A stretch of DNA of 24,862 bases from an uncultured Lachnospiraceae bacterium (GTDB taxonomy: Bacteria > Bacillota > Clostridia > Lachnospirales > Lachnospiraceae), in contig CAJUKA010000063.1 in the NCBI GenBank assembly GCA_910586585.1, positions 1 through 24,862 on the forward strand, read 5' to 3'. Positions 6,434 through 13,900 of the stretch are shown here, in pieces. A program made the translations under genes and the position numbers. Position 1 is the stretch's first letter. Each line of letters begins with the position of its first letter. Below the pieces are notes generated by a model. That model ran no database searches, had not been told where the DNA came from, and worked only from the letters and a program-made list of their open reading frames with translations.

Positions 6434-8968
6434 TTATATATATTTCTTTAAAATCTGCGAAAGCCTATCCACATCAATTGGTTTCGCCACATGTTCATTC
6501 ATTCCGCAGTCAAGGCAATGCTGTATATCGTCTGAAAAAGCATCTGCAGTCATTGCAATAATCGGAATATTGGCATCTTTACGATCTAATGCACGGATTG
6601 TCTTTGCTGCATCATATCCATTCATAATCGGCATTCGAATGTCCATCAATATTACATCATAGAAGCCCACTGGCGATTGCTCAAACATTTCAACACAAAT
6701 CTGCCCATTCTCCGCACGCTCCAATTCAAATCCGGCTTCTGACAAAAGCTCTTCTGCAATTTCCCAGTTCAAATCATTATCTTCTGACAACAGAACATGT
6801 TTTCCCGAAAAGCACTGTAAATGAACTTCATCCTCTGATTTTTCATCTGTTTCTCTAAGCACATGCTGGCTCAGACCCAAAAATAAATTGGACTTAAACA
6901 ATGGTTTGGAAATAAATCCCTGGATGCCTGCTTCTTTGGCTTCCTGTTCTATTTCGCTCCAATCATATGCCGATATGATTAAAATTGGTACTTTGTCGCC
7001 TAAATGTTTCCTCATCTCACGTGCTGTATGCAATCCGTCCATTCCTGGCATTTTCCAGTCCAAAAGTACCACTTCATAGTCATTGTTTTCCTCATGACAC
7101 TTTTTAACCATCTCTACAGCAGTTTTTCCATCACTGGCCCACTGTGCATCAATCCCAATTTCTTTTAAGGAAGAAACGGCGCTCAAACACAAATCCTCAT
7201 TGTTATCTACTACCAGCATTTTCCAAGGAGGTAATATCATATCTGCCTCTTTGGTATCTGCCTTTTCCAAATCAAGGACAATATGGAATTCACTTCCTTT
7301 TCCAGGTGCGCTCTTCACTTCTATTGTACCATTCATGGTATCTACAATTGCCTTGGTAATCGCCATACCAAGCCCTGTGCCTTCAATCTTATCAATCTGC
7401 GCTTTTTCTTCACGCGTAAATGTATCAAAGATTTTTTTCTGAAACTCCTCTGTCATTCCAACGCCATTATCTTTGACCCGAAAATGACATCTTACATAAT
7501 TATCTCCTTTTGGAGAATCTTCCTGATCCAGAAAAACATTGATAACACCGCCTTCTGGTGTAAATTTTAAAGCATTTGACAAAAGATTAATCAGCACTTG
7601 ATTCAATCGAACACTGTCACAATATACCTCTTCTGACTGAATCTTTTGAATAAAAATATCAAAATGCTGCTGCCTTTCTTTTACTTGTGGCTGTACAATA
7701 TTCACAATACTGTCCATTGCCTTGCTTAAAGACAACAGACTCATATTGAGAGAAAGCTTTCCACTCTCAATCTTAGACATATCCAATACGTCATTAATCA
7801 ATCCTAACAAATGCCTGCTTGAAAGCGTTATTTTTTCCAGACAGTCCTTCACGCGCTCTGTATTATCAATATTCGCCATTGCGATAGCTGTCATTCCCAC
7901 AATTCCGTTCATCGGGGTACGAATATCATGGCTCATGCTGGAAAGGAACTCACTCTTTGCCTTATTGGCTTTGGCAGCTTCTCTTCTTGCCTGATCCAAC
8001 TCAAACATCTGCTGCTGTGACAGCCTATAATATAAAATAAATATAATAAGAACACCTATTAGTACCGTAATACACAAAATCAAAGTAATTACTTGACGCT
8101 CTACCGATAAGTTCTTCATGATTTTATCGAGTGTTCCAAACGGCATCACAGAAATCAAGTACCATTCTGAATCTGGCAAATGTGTACATAATAAATATAA
8201 AGTTTGGCCGTTTACTTGGACCGTCGTTTCATAATCTGTATTTGTGTTGATAGCATTTTGCAGCTCTGCAGCGTACTCTTCTGCAGTCTTTCCATTGTAT
8301 TCTGAAAAACTCTCTGTAAAAAAATTAAAATAGCTGTCTTCTTTCCTTGTCCGGACAACATAAGTACCATCTCTACGAATAATATAAGAATACATCAGTG
8401 AATCTTTTTCATCTAAAGAAAGAACATTTTTCAGATAATCCATAGGAATTGCGCCTACCATAACGGAACTTGTTCTTCCGTCACTCATAGGATAATTAGC
8501 GTCAACTAGCAGACACAGCAGCTTTTCTCCTTCTGAACTGACCCCTGCAAATACACGCAAACTGCTGTCATTCAACACCCTAAAAAAAGTCTCTTCATTG
8601 TCATATTCCACAGGCGTTCCATAAATTGTTTCGCCATAACCATCACTGGTATAAAGTCCTAAGTAGACAAAACTACGCACTTGGACGCTGAATCCTAACT
8701 GTTCGATCATATCCTGCCCATATTCCATAGTCTCAGGTGGATGTCTTTCTACAATCCCTTTTAATTCCATCGTTCGCAGATTTACTACTGTATCAAATTT
8801 CTCCTGCATCTGCTTTGCCATCGCAGACATATAAATTGCGCCAACTTTATTGATTGCATTATCACTTTTTCCGGCTATTATTGCAGATGCAATGGAAACC
8901 ATCGCAACACATACAATCGCCAAAACCGAAAATCCTATTAATAAAAATTTTTTTGCGTTCTTTATCAT
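6434..8968 (-). CDS. Hybrid sensor histidine kinase with two receiver domains
   Basis: This is a membrane-bound signalling kinase. I chose the ATG at 8968 (844 residues), preceded by AAGAGA. An upstream in-frame TTG at 9001 has no ribosome binding site. One transmembrane helix near the N-terminus and another at about 293-315 flank an extracellular sensor region of some 260 residues of Cache-like size. HisKA follows with the phospho-accepting His (H347 in SHDIRTP), then HATPase with the N-box NLLSNALKF, DNGVGM and GTGLGM. Two receiver domains come next, with phospho-Asp D637 (VLLDWKMPG) and D776 (ILMDIRMP) and conserved Lys in SKP and AKP. There is no HPt domain and no separate response regulator nearby, so an orphan phosphorelay partner is likely elsewhere. 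The ligand is unknown. Confidence 0.92.
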   Translation of the reverse strand: MIKNAKKFLLIGFSVLAIVCVAMVSIASAIIAGKSDNAINKVGAIYMSAMAKQMQEKFDTVVNLRTMELKGIVERHPPETMEYGQDMIEQLGFSVQVRSFVYLGLYTSDGYGETIYGTPVEYDNEETFFRVLNDSSLRVFAGVSSEGEKLLCLLVDANYPMSDGRTSSVMVGAIPMDYLKNVLSLDEKDSLMYSYIIRRDGTYVVRTRKEDSYFNFFTESFSEYNGKTAEEYAAELQNAINTNTDYETTVQVNGQTLYLLCTHLPDSEWYLISVMPFGTLDKIMKNLSVERQVITLILCITVLIGVLIIFILYYRLSQQQMFELDQARREAAKANKAKSEFLSSMSHDIRTPMNGIVGMTAIAMANIDNTERVKDCLEKITLSSRHLLGLINDVLDMSKIESGKLSLNMSLLSLSKAMDSIVNIVQPQVKERQQHFDIFIQKIQSEEVYCDSVRLNQVLINLLSNALKFTPEGGVINVFLDQEDSPKGDNYVRCHFRVKDNGVGMTEEFQKKIFDTFTREEKAQIDKIEGTGLGMAITKAIVDTMNGTIEVKSAPGKGSEFHIVLDLEKADTKEADMILPPWKMLVVDNNEDLCLSAVSSLKEIGIDAQWASDGKTAVEMVKKCHEENNDYEVVLLDWKMPGMDGLHTAREMRKHLGDKVPILIISAYDWSEIEQEAKEAGIQGFISKPLFKSNLFLGLSQHVLRETDEKSEDEVHLQCFSGKHVLLSEDNDLNWEIAEELLSEAGFELERAENGQICVEMFEQSPVGFYDVILMDIRMPIMNGYDAAKTIRALDRKDANIPIIAMTADAFSDDIQHCLDCGMNEHVAKPIDVDRLSQILKKYI

Positions 8969-9067
8969 AGTTATTTCTCTTAAATCATTCATCCATATCA
9001 AACTATATGTAAATTTTGGTACGAATGCTTTCTACCCTTTTACAACAAATTACAAAATACCTTTTTT

Positions 9068-9095
9068 ATTATACATTGAATCTGTAGAAAGTCAA
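9068..9095 (-). promoter_or_regulatory. Promoter of the histidine kinase gene
   Basis: A near-consensus sigma-A promoter on the minus strand has TTGACT (9090-9095), a 16-base spacer and a perfect TATAAT (9068-9073). The -35 box overlaps the stop-codon region of the upstream acetyltransferase. The kinase therefore has its own start and a leader of roughly 90 bases. Confidence 0.8.
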
Positions 9096-9568
9096 CAGTG
9101 CAAAATTGTTTCCATTCCAACCTTTTGTGGGACAAGTCCACAGCTCTCATAAAATTTCTGTGCACTTTCATTGCATGCCCATACATTTAATGTTATATTA
9201 TAACATTTTTGCTCTCTAGCAAACTGCACCACATACTCATACAAGCGTTTCCCGATATGCTGTCCGCGTCTGCTCTGGTCAACACATAAATCATCAATAT
9301 ACAATGTTCTGATATCTGTCAGAATATTATCATTCATATGTTGCTGAAATATACAAAATGCATAGCCTAGGACTTCTTCATTCTCATTTACACATACAAA
9401 AATCGGTTTTGTGTCATCATGAATAAGCTTGCGAAGTTCATCATCTGTATATTTTTTTGTATCCTCTTTAAAGAGATCTGGTCTGCCCTTGTGGTGTATC
9501 ATTAGAACCTGACAAAGCAGATTATTGATTCCCCCCATATCTTGTTCTTTGGCCCGCCTTATGTTCAT
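9092..9568 (-). CDS. GNAT-family N-acetyltransferase
   Basis: This 158-residue protein is of typical GNAT length. The acetyl-CoA pyrophosphate-binding motif A is RRGQHIGKRL (about 113-122), following the beta-4 strand YIDDLCVD. The C-terminal motif ACNESAQKFYESCGLVPQ is the usual motif B (beta-6/alpha-4). Such enzymes acetylate amines of small molecules, antibiotics or proteins; the substrate cannot be inferred here. Translation starts at ATG behind GGGAG with a 9-base spacer. It is monocistronic, with a clear promoter upstream (9643-9671) and the kinase promoter at its end. Confidence 0.92.
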   Translation of the reverse strand: MNIRRAKEQDMGGINNLLCQVLMIHHKGRPDLFKEDTKKYTDDELRKLIHDDTKPIFVCVNENEEVLGYAFCIFQQHMNDNILTDIRTLYIDDLCVDQSRRGQHIGKRLYEYVVQFAREQKCYNITLNVWACNESAQKFYESCGLVPQKVGMETILHC

Positions 9569-9642
9569 TTTTCAATTCTCCCCCATTTTTAACCTTTTAC
9601 TAGATATTCCCGAAATTATTCGAAATAAAATCTATTATTTCT

Positions 9643-9671
9643 AGTATACAATATTTGTAAACACTTTTCAA
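9643..9671 (-). promoter_or_regulatory. Promoter of the GNAT gene
   Basis: The minus strand has TTGAAA (9666-9671), exactly 17 bases, then TATACT (9643-9648). It lies about 75 bases upstream of the acetyltransferase start with no other gene between. Confidence 0.75.
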
Positions 9672-9690
9672 TGGATTTTGCTGTACCTTT

Positions 9691-9710
9691 GTAACAGTTC
9701 GTAACAGTTC
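9691..9710. repeat. Tandem 10-bp duplication GTAACAGTTC
   Basis: Two perfect adjacent copies of GTAACAGTTC lie at 9691-9700 and 9701-9710. The same 10-mer occurs again at 11434-11443, at the edge of the structured leader of the DUF6062 gene. Recurrence of an exact 10-mer in two intergenic regions suggests the end of a dispersed intergenic repeat. The function is unknown. Confidence 0.55.
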
Positions 9711-9738
9711 CAAGTAAACTGTAAAAAACGTGCAATTG

Positions 9739-9764
9739 AAAAAATCAGGTATCACAAAGATACC
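9739..9764 (-). terminator. Terminator downstream of the feoB remnant
   Basis: GGTATC-ACAAA-GATACC (9748-9764) forms a 6-bp hairpin. On the minus strand it is followed by TGATTTTTTC. It lies about 90 bases beyond the stop of the decayed feoB and was probably the terminator of that gene. The rest of 9569-9852 shows no gene. Confidence 0.6.
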
Positions 9765-9852
9765 CGCCCATTTCCGTGTACTGACCACTTATAAACTTTA
9801 CTAATTACTTGCCTAAAAATTTATTCTGAATCATTAGCTCGCTTAATAAACT

Positions 9853-10141
9853 TTAGTGGCAATGTCCGCCGCATTTGCTGCAGTCACCGCCGCATTGCAG
9901 CGATCTTCCTTTTTTCTTATCACGAACCATGCTGGGAACAATCATAGAAACAATTGTTGTCAATACTGCAAGCGTAATAAATACTATTCACGCCATATAT
10001 CCACAAGCTTCCAAAAATGCCAGAAATGCAAATAATATCAACATCTGTGGTACAAATCACAGCGCCTACTCCTGCTACAATGCCGTCAAGAATCAGGCTT
10101 TGCAGCCAATCTACACAGCCAATTGCTGTCAGTCCCTGCTC
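9853..10141 (-). pseudogene. feoB: Decayed ferrous-iron transporter FeoB with Cys-rich tail
   Basis: Three pieces of one FeoB gene are readable on the minus strand in different frames. First comes EQGLTAIG followed by DWLQSLILDGIVAGVGAV, the Gate-domain entry. A frameshift then leads to FVPQMLILFAFLAFLEA and CGYMA, the conserved FeoB membrane motif. After that the roughly 200-residue middle is missing. The sequence jumps to a last helix (ITLAVLTTIVSMIVP) and the tail MVRDKKKGRSLQCGGDCSK ending GGHCH, the FeoB-associated Cys-rich motif. The 5' half with the G domain is gone. It was a Fe(II) uptake gene, now clearly dead through deletions and frameshifts. Its old terminator is still recognisable. 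Confidence 0.85.
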
Positions 10142-10161
10142 TTAATTTTCTAATGCATTAC

Positions 10162-10210
10162 AAAAGCGTGTATATAAATGAATAAACTATCCATTTATAT
10201 ACACGCTTTT
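10162..10210 (-). terminator. Strong terminator of the PfkB-family gene
   Basis: A perfect 19-bp stem (10162-10180 and 10192-10210, arms starting AAAAGCGTGTATATAAATG) has an 11-base loop and a T run at both ends. It sits just after the PfkB-like gene and is probably bidirectional. Confidence 0.9.
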
Positions 10211-10232
10211 TATCATATTGTTAAAAACCAAA

Positions 10233-11144
10233 TTATCCCCATATCAGCTTCTTCCAATGCTGGATTTGTTCCTCTGTCATAAATCCATTGGAAGTACCAA
10301 CAAATCCAATCTTGTAAGAGGCAAACAACAATGCATTCTTGATCGCTTCTCTTGGATTCTTTGTCTTTACATAATAGTGCAAAAATGATGAAAACAGCGC
10401 ATTTCCTGCTCCAATTGTATTCACAATCTCATTTGTCTGAACAGGCTTATAATCTATAAAGCTGTTATCTTCTCTAGTATAAATAATAACACCATTCTCG
10501 CCTACACCCATAATAACAATTTCTGGATCATACTTTTCTTTGCAGCTCTTAATGCAGTCATATGGATCTTCCTCAATATCATCATCACTGATATACAAAA
10601 TATCTGCTGCCTTGAGAAAATCCTCCTTATTCACAATCTTCTCTGCTCTCATGCTTCTGACGTTCAGTGCCAATGGCTTATTATATTTTTTTGCAAGCGC
10701 AATAATCGGGCGGCAGAAATTACAATTTGATATCAGAACCATATCTTTATCTTGGATATGACTTTCAAGCAGTTTTACGTCATAGTCTACATGTCGGATA
10801 TCTTTGACATCCTCAAACGTCTGTTTTTTTCCTTTGCTGTATAAAATGACAGACGTTGGCATTCCATCTAAGAGCGGAAGTACATATTCTGTACTTAGGT
10901 CTACTTCATTTATCTTAAGATAAGCTTCTATCTGTGCGTTTGACATATGCCTTGATACCATACTCATAAAATCCACATCATTTCCAAGCCATTTAAGGGC
11001 CATCGCTTCATTGAATCCAGCCCCGCCAATGCTGGTATTAATGATATCTGGTATACTCTCAAACTGTTTATAAGACAATGGAAAACCATCAACCTTCACG
11101 ATTGTCTCCATCTGTACAAACCCCGCTACCATAAATTTACTCAT
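10233..11144 (-). CDS. PfkB-family carbohydrate kinase-like protein lacking the catalytic Asp
   Basis: This 303-residue protein has the ribokinase/PfkB fold. The glycine-rich substrate-binding signature SIGGAGFNEAMALKWLG lies at about 38-54, and the C-terminal signature is at 242-248. That second signature normally reads DTxGAGD, where the last Asp is the catalytic base. Here it is NTIGAGN, with both Asp changed to Asn. The codons are AAT, so it is not a reading error on my part. Family members phosphorylate sugars or nucleosides. This one may be inactive, use a different mechanism, or act as a binding or sensor protein. It starts with ATG behind GGAGGG and ends at a strong terminator. It is monocistronic, with no sugar transporter or hydrolase nearby to suggest a substrate. 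Confidence 0.85.
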   Translation of the reverse strand: MSKFMVAGFVQMETIVKVDGFPLSYKQFESIPDIINTSIGGAGFNEAMALKWLGNDVDFMSMVSRHMSNAQIEAYLKINEVDLSTEYVLPLLDGMPTSVILYSKGKKQTFEDVKDIRHVDYDVKLLESHIQDKDMVLISNCNFCRPIIALAKKYNKPLALNVRSMRAEKIVNKEDFLKAADILYISDDDIEEDPYDCIKSCKEKYDPEIVIMGVGENGVIIYTREDNSFIDYKPVQTNEIVNTIGAGNALFSSFLHYYVKTKNPREAIKNALLFASYKIGFVGTSNGFMTEEQIQHWKKLIWG

Positions 11145-11430
11145 ATCTTACCCTCCCGCTTATATAAATAATCTATTGATTATAAATACGATAGAACCAA
11201 TTGTTTGTTTCTACAATCCACACCACATTTGTCTTATTATTATTCATAGATATCATGTGTGAATGTAGTTATTAAATTCTATTCTATCATAACTTACGAC
11301 AATTATATATATTTTTCTAAAAAATTTTGAAATTATTTATTTTTGGTCCTAGGATATGTTACAATACAATTATATCCTTATTGACTCTGCTATTATTTGG
11401 AAGTCATTCCAAAAAGAAAGACCTTTAAAA
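11145..11430. other. Divergent intergenic region
   Basis: This AT-rich DNA between the PfkB-like gene and the leader of the DUF6062 gene shows no credible gene. The inverted repeat GGATAT/ATATCC (11352-11357, 11372-11377) may be an operator. No confident sigma-A promoter could be assigned to either side. Confidence 0.4.
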
Positions 11431-11655
11431 TTGGTAACAGTTCAGCCTTCGGCTTCCTGCTACAGGCATCAAACCATGCAAAACCACTCCTTAGTGACTT
11501 GATGCTTCGCAACCGCTATGCATTCTTACGGACTTTGCATCATCGTGTAAAGTCCTATGCTGAACTTTTTCACTGCGAGATTTGTGTCCGCGCTGCTTGC
11601 CGCAAACTCGTAATCCATGTATGGATTTGCACTATAAAGCGGCGCAGAAATGAGG
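11431..11655 (+). other. Highly structured leader or intergenic repeat element
   Basis: This stretch is packed with perfect short inverted repeats. An outer pair AGTTCAGC/GCTGAACT (11439-11446, 11559-11566) encloses AGCC-TTC-GGCT, CCTG-CTA-CAGG, GCATCAA/TTGATGC (11466-11472, 11499-11505) and GGACTTT/AAAGTCC (11530-11536, 11549-11555). Further on are CGAGATTTG/CAAACTCG (11575-11610, one bulge) and AATCCAT-GT-ATGGATT (about 11612-11628). A reading frame runs through it from a TTG at 11397, but the stems and the proper ribosome binding site at 11652 argue it is untranslated. It is either a cis-regulatory RNA or a mobile palindromic repeat. Its left edge carries GTAACAGTTC, also seen at 9691. Confidence 0.55.
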
Positions 11656-11660
11656 TAAAA

Positions 11661-12422
11661 ATGAAAGAACAGCTTTATACAATTCCATTAAATGATGCAT
11701 TTGCCGCAAATGATGAATGCCCCTTTTGTTTCATCGAACAAAAATTAGAACAAGATTTGCTGGATTTTACACTTGGATCAAGTTCTTCTTATATGGAAAG
11801 TGATATTCGTGACATGACCGATAAGGAAGGGTTCTGCAGGTATCATTTTTTCAAAATGTTCCAGTATGGCAACACCCTTGGCAATGCATGGATTCTAAAA
11901 ACACACTACAAAAAAATAAACGAAGAATTTGCAAGCGAAGTGAAAAAATTTAAACCCGCAAAACTTTCTTTTGTTGACCGCCTCAAACGCACAAAAGAAA
12001 TCAACAATACAATGACTGCATGGACGCAGCAAAAACAGTGCTCCTGCTATATATGCCGCCAATATGAAGACACCTATGCAAGATATCTTGACACGTTCTT
12101 TTTTATGTACAAAAAAGACCCTGCTTTTATCCAAAAATTAGAGAACAGCAAGGGATTTTGTCTGGTTCATTTTGGAGATTTATGTCAAGGAGCTGTCGAA
12201 AAACTAAACCAAAAACAGTGTGATGAATTCTTTGCAAAAATATTCCCACTTATGCAGGCAAATCTAAAACGCATAGAAGAAGACGTAAGCTGGATGGTCG
12301 AAAAGTTTGACTACCGGAACGCGGACGCGGACTGGAAAAACTCAAAGGACGCCATACAGCGTGGAATGCAGAAAATGAAAGGCGGCTATCCTGCTGCTCC
12401 GGTATATCAACAAAAGAAATAA
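11661..12422 (+). CDS. DUF6062-family cysteine-rich protein
   Basis: This 253-residue protein starts at the ATG behind GAGGT. An in-frame extension of 88 codons from a TTG at 11397 is rejected because it has no ribosome binding site and crosses a hairpin-rich leader. Four Cys-containing boxes form two symmetric halves: CPFC near residue 22 with GFCRYHF, then CYIC in the middle with GFCLVHF. The paired CxxC plus C-x3-H pattern suggests two zinc- or iron-binding sites in a duplicated alpha-helical protein. This layout matches what I know as DUF6062, a family of unknown function in Clostridia. No signal peptide or transmembrane helix is seen. It ends 12 bases before a convergent TetR gene. Function unknown. 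Confidence 0.75.
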   Translation: MKEQLYTIPLNDAFAANDECPFCFIEQKLEQDLLDFTLGSSSSYMESDIRDMTDKEGFCRYHFFKMFQYGNTLGNAWILKTHYKKINEEFASEVKKFKPAKLSFVDRLKRTKEINNTMTAWTQQKQCSCYICRQYEDTYARYLDTFFFMYKKDPAFIQKLENSKGFCLVHFGDLCQGAVEKLNQKQCDEFFAKIFPLMQANLKRIEEDVSWMVEKFDYRNADADWKNSKDAIQRGMQKMKGGYPAAPVYQQKK

Positions 12423-12434
12423 CTGTCCTGACCA

Positions 12435-13067
12435 CTAAAAAACCTGTTCATTTTTGGGAAATGCAGGGAGATTCAGTACCATATCCCTTACAAGTTCAAT
12501 ATATGCTTTGATCTCCCTGTATACTGCGTCAGGATTACCGGCCTCATCTATTTTTTCTCTGATAATGCTGCTGATTGTATAGTCAAGTATCTTTTTAATG
12601 CGTTCGCGCTTTGTTTTGTCAGTGACATCTCCCATTTCAGAGAACTTCAAAAGAGTTGCTATGCGTTCCTCATAAATTTTTCTTGAATCTGCTGTTTTCA
12701 TTGCAATCCCATTTTGGGGCTCATGCGCTGCCTCTTCTAGGAAAATCGTTAAATATGGGTAGTTTTTTCCCACCTTTGTCTTTGCAAATGAAATCTGTTT
12801 TATCAGCTCAAAATAATCTCTTTCACTCTCGTTCACAACCGTGGACAACTCTAAAAGCATATATTTCACACAATAATCGTAGACAAAAACATAGATTCCT
12901 TCCTTAGAACCAAAATAGTGAAACCAAAGCCCTTTGCTGATTCCCACTGCTTTTACCATATCATCTGTACTAGCATGTTTATATCCATTTTTTGCAAATA
13001 TCTCTATCGCACCATTAATCATACGGTCTTGTTTCTCTCTGGAAAGATCGAAAAATTTCTCGTTCAT
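12435..13067 (-). CDS. TetR/AcrR-family transcriptional regulator
   Basis: This is a 210-residue repressor. I place the start at the ATG at 13067, because GGAGG sits just upstream of it. An upstream in-frame ATG at 13079 would put the ribosome binding site inside the gene. The N-terminal helix-turn-helix spans about residues 10-55, with the typical IFAKNGYKHASTDDMVKAVG and ISKGLWFHYFGSKEGIY motifs. The C-terminal helical region is the ligand and dimer domain and is not specific enough to name an inducer. A palindrome 16 bases upstream (13083-13103) is a likely autoregulatory operator. Targets may include itself and the divergent acidic-protein gene. It is convergent with the DUF6062 gene. Confidence 0.9.
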   Translation of the reverse strand: MNEKFFDLSREKQDRMINGAIEIFAKNGYKHASTDDMVKAVGISKGLWFHYFGSKEGIYVFVYDYCVKYMLLELSTVVNESERDYFELIKQISFAKTKVGKNYPYLTIFLEEAAHEPQNGIAMKTADSRKIYEERIATLLKFSEMGDVTDKTKRERIKKILDYTISSIIREKIDEAGNPDAVYREIKAYIELVRDMVLNLPAFPKNEQVF

Positions 13068-13082
13068 TGGTACCTCCATCGC

Positions 13083-13103
13083 AATTGACTTTGTTAGTCG
13101 ATT
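13083..13103. promoter_or_regulatory. Probable TetR operator
   Basis: AATTGACT-N5-AGTCGATT is an inverted repeat matching at 7 of 8 positions. It is placed right before the TetR ribosome binding site and in the divergent intergenic region. The position and size fit TetR-family operators. On the minus strand it would sit near the transcription start. Confidence 0.55.
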
Positions 13104-13259
13104 CTATAATTTTATCATATCATAGAACTACAAAAAATGTAATAAAAATAATCTTAAAATAAAAATTCACATAATCTCTTTTCATTTCCATAAAATAGTA
13201 TTAAAATAAAACCATATCTTTTTAAAATTATCATCTGCAACATGAAAGGAGAACCACAA

Positions 13260-13718
13260 ATGGCAAAAAAACTGGGCAAACTTGCATTATTCAGTGCTCT
13301 CGCTGGTGCTGCTGCAGCAGGAACTTATTATTATCTTCAAAAAAGAGCAAAAACTCCCGATGATGACTTTGACGATTTTGACGATTTTGATGATTTCGAT
13401 GAGGATCTTGAAAATGAGGATTTTTCATCTGGCACAGTAAATAACACATGCAGCAAAAGCCATTCCTTACCAATTGACATAGACAATGCCAAAGAGGTAA
13501 TCGGCGAAAAAGTGATAGAGAAACTTGACAAAACAAAAGAAAAAATTGACAGAGCAAAAGAAATTATTGGTGGAATGACCGCTAATTCTTCTGAACCTGT
13601 CTATACCCAAGTGGACATGTCTGCTGCACCTGCTGCTGAGACTGAAGCTTGTACAGAATCAGAACAACCACAAAGCACAACCGAAGAATTTTTTGATGAT
13701 TCTGATAAAGAATCATAA
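13260..13718 (+). CDS. Small acidic membrane-anchored protein with DDF repeats
   Basis: This 152-residue protein of unknown function starts at the ATG behind AAAGGAG. The N-terminal LGKLALFSALAGAAAAGTYY is hydrophobic and rich in small residues, fitting a single membrane anchor or uncleaved signal. It is followed by a positive LQKRAK stretch, so the rest is probably cytoplasmic. Next is a striking acidic repeat, DDFDDFDDFDDFDEDLE (about 35-51), encoded by near-tandem 9-base units. A charged amphipathic helix (VIGEKVIEKLDKTKEKIDRA) and a low-complexity Ala/Glu/Ser tail ending DDSDKES follow. It could be a scaffold or ion-binding protein; nothing proves this. It ends at a strong terminator and is divergent from the TetR gene. 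Confidence 0.75.
   Translation: MAKKLGKLALFSALAGAAAAGTYYYLQKRAKTPDDDFDDFDDFDDFDEDLENEDFSSGTVNNTCSKSHSLPIDIDNAKEVIGEKVIEKLDKTKEKIDRAKEIIGGMTANSSEPVYTQVDMSAAPAAETEACTESEQPQSTTEEFFDDSDKES
13362..13403 (+). repeat. In-gene 9-bp tandem repeat encoding DDF
   Basis: Units close to GACGATTTT repeat four to five times within the acidic-protein gene (variants GATGACTTT, GATGATTTC). They are a likely site of slippage-driven length variation in steps of three residues. Confidence 0.7.
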
Positions 13719-13737
13719 ATTTCATTAGAATGAACTC

Positions 13738-13820
13738 GAGTAGGGAAGGCTGCTTCCCCTACTCACCACGCGACCCGTGCGCCTCTTGGGCGGCATATTT
13801 GCTCTGCACAGGTCTGTGCA
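13738..13820. repeat. Hairpin cluster after the acidic-protein gene
   Basis: GAGTAGGGAAG-GCTG-CTTCCCCTACTC (13738-13764, one bulge) and TGCACA-GGTC-TGTGCA (13805-13820, perfect) flank a GC-rich segment. It is distinctly more GC-rich than its surroundings and resembles a dispersed intergenic repeat. Together with the next hairpin, three stems follow the gene in about 130 bases. Confidence 0.5.
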
Positions 13821-13822
13821 TT

Positions 13823-13865
13823 AAGGAGCGACTGCACAAGTCTATTGTACAGCCGCTCCTTTTCT
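13823..13865 (+). terminator. Intrinsic terminator after the acidic-protein gene
   Basis: The stem AAGGAGCGACTGCACAA/TTGTACAGCCGCTCCTT has 17 positions with two mismatches and a 5-base loop. It runs directly into TTTTCT on the plus strand. Confidence 0.85.
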
Positions 13866-13900
13866 AATACAATAGGAAATTGTGACAACAAGTCACAGAT

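Noticed and set aside
9600..9788. 62-codon minus-strand ORF
   Set aside because: It covers the acetyltransferase promoter and a terminator, has no ribosome binding site and no recognisable protein features.
9875..10153. 92-codon plus-strand ORF
   Set aside because: It is the reverse of the feoB remnant, whose conserved motifs read on the minus strand.
11397..11660. N-terminal 88-codon extension of the DUF6062 gene from TTG
   Set aside because: No ribosome binding site at the TTG, hairpin-dense DNA, and a good GAGGT site before the ATG at 11661.
13291..13557. Ser/His-rich minus-strand ORFs opposite the acidic-protein gene
   Set aside because: Antisense shadows created by the DDF-coding repeat.
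13880..13896. TGTGAC-AACAA-GTCACA hairpin as a HAD terminator
   Set aside because: It has no T run on either strand, so it is not supported as an intrinsic terminator.
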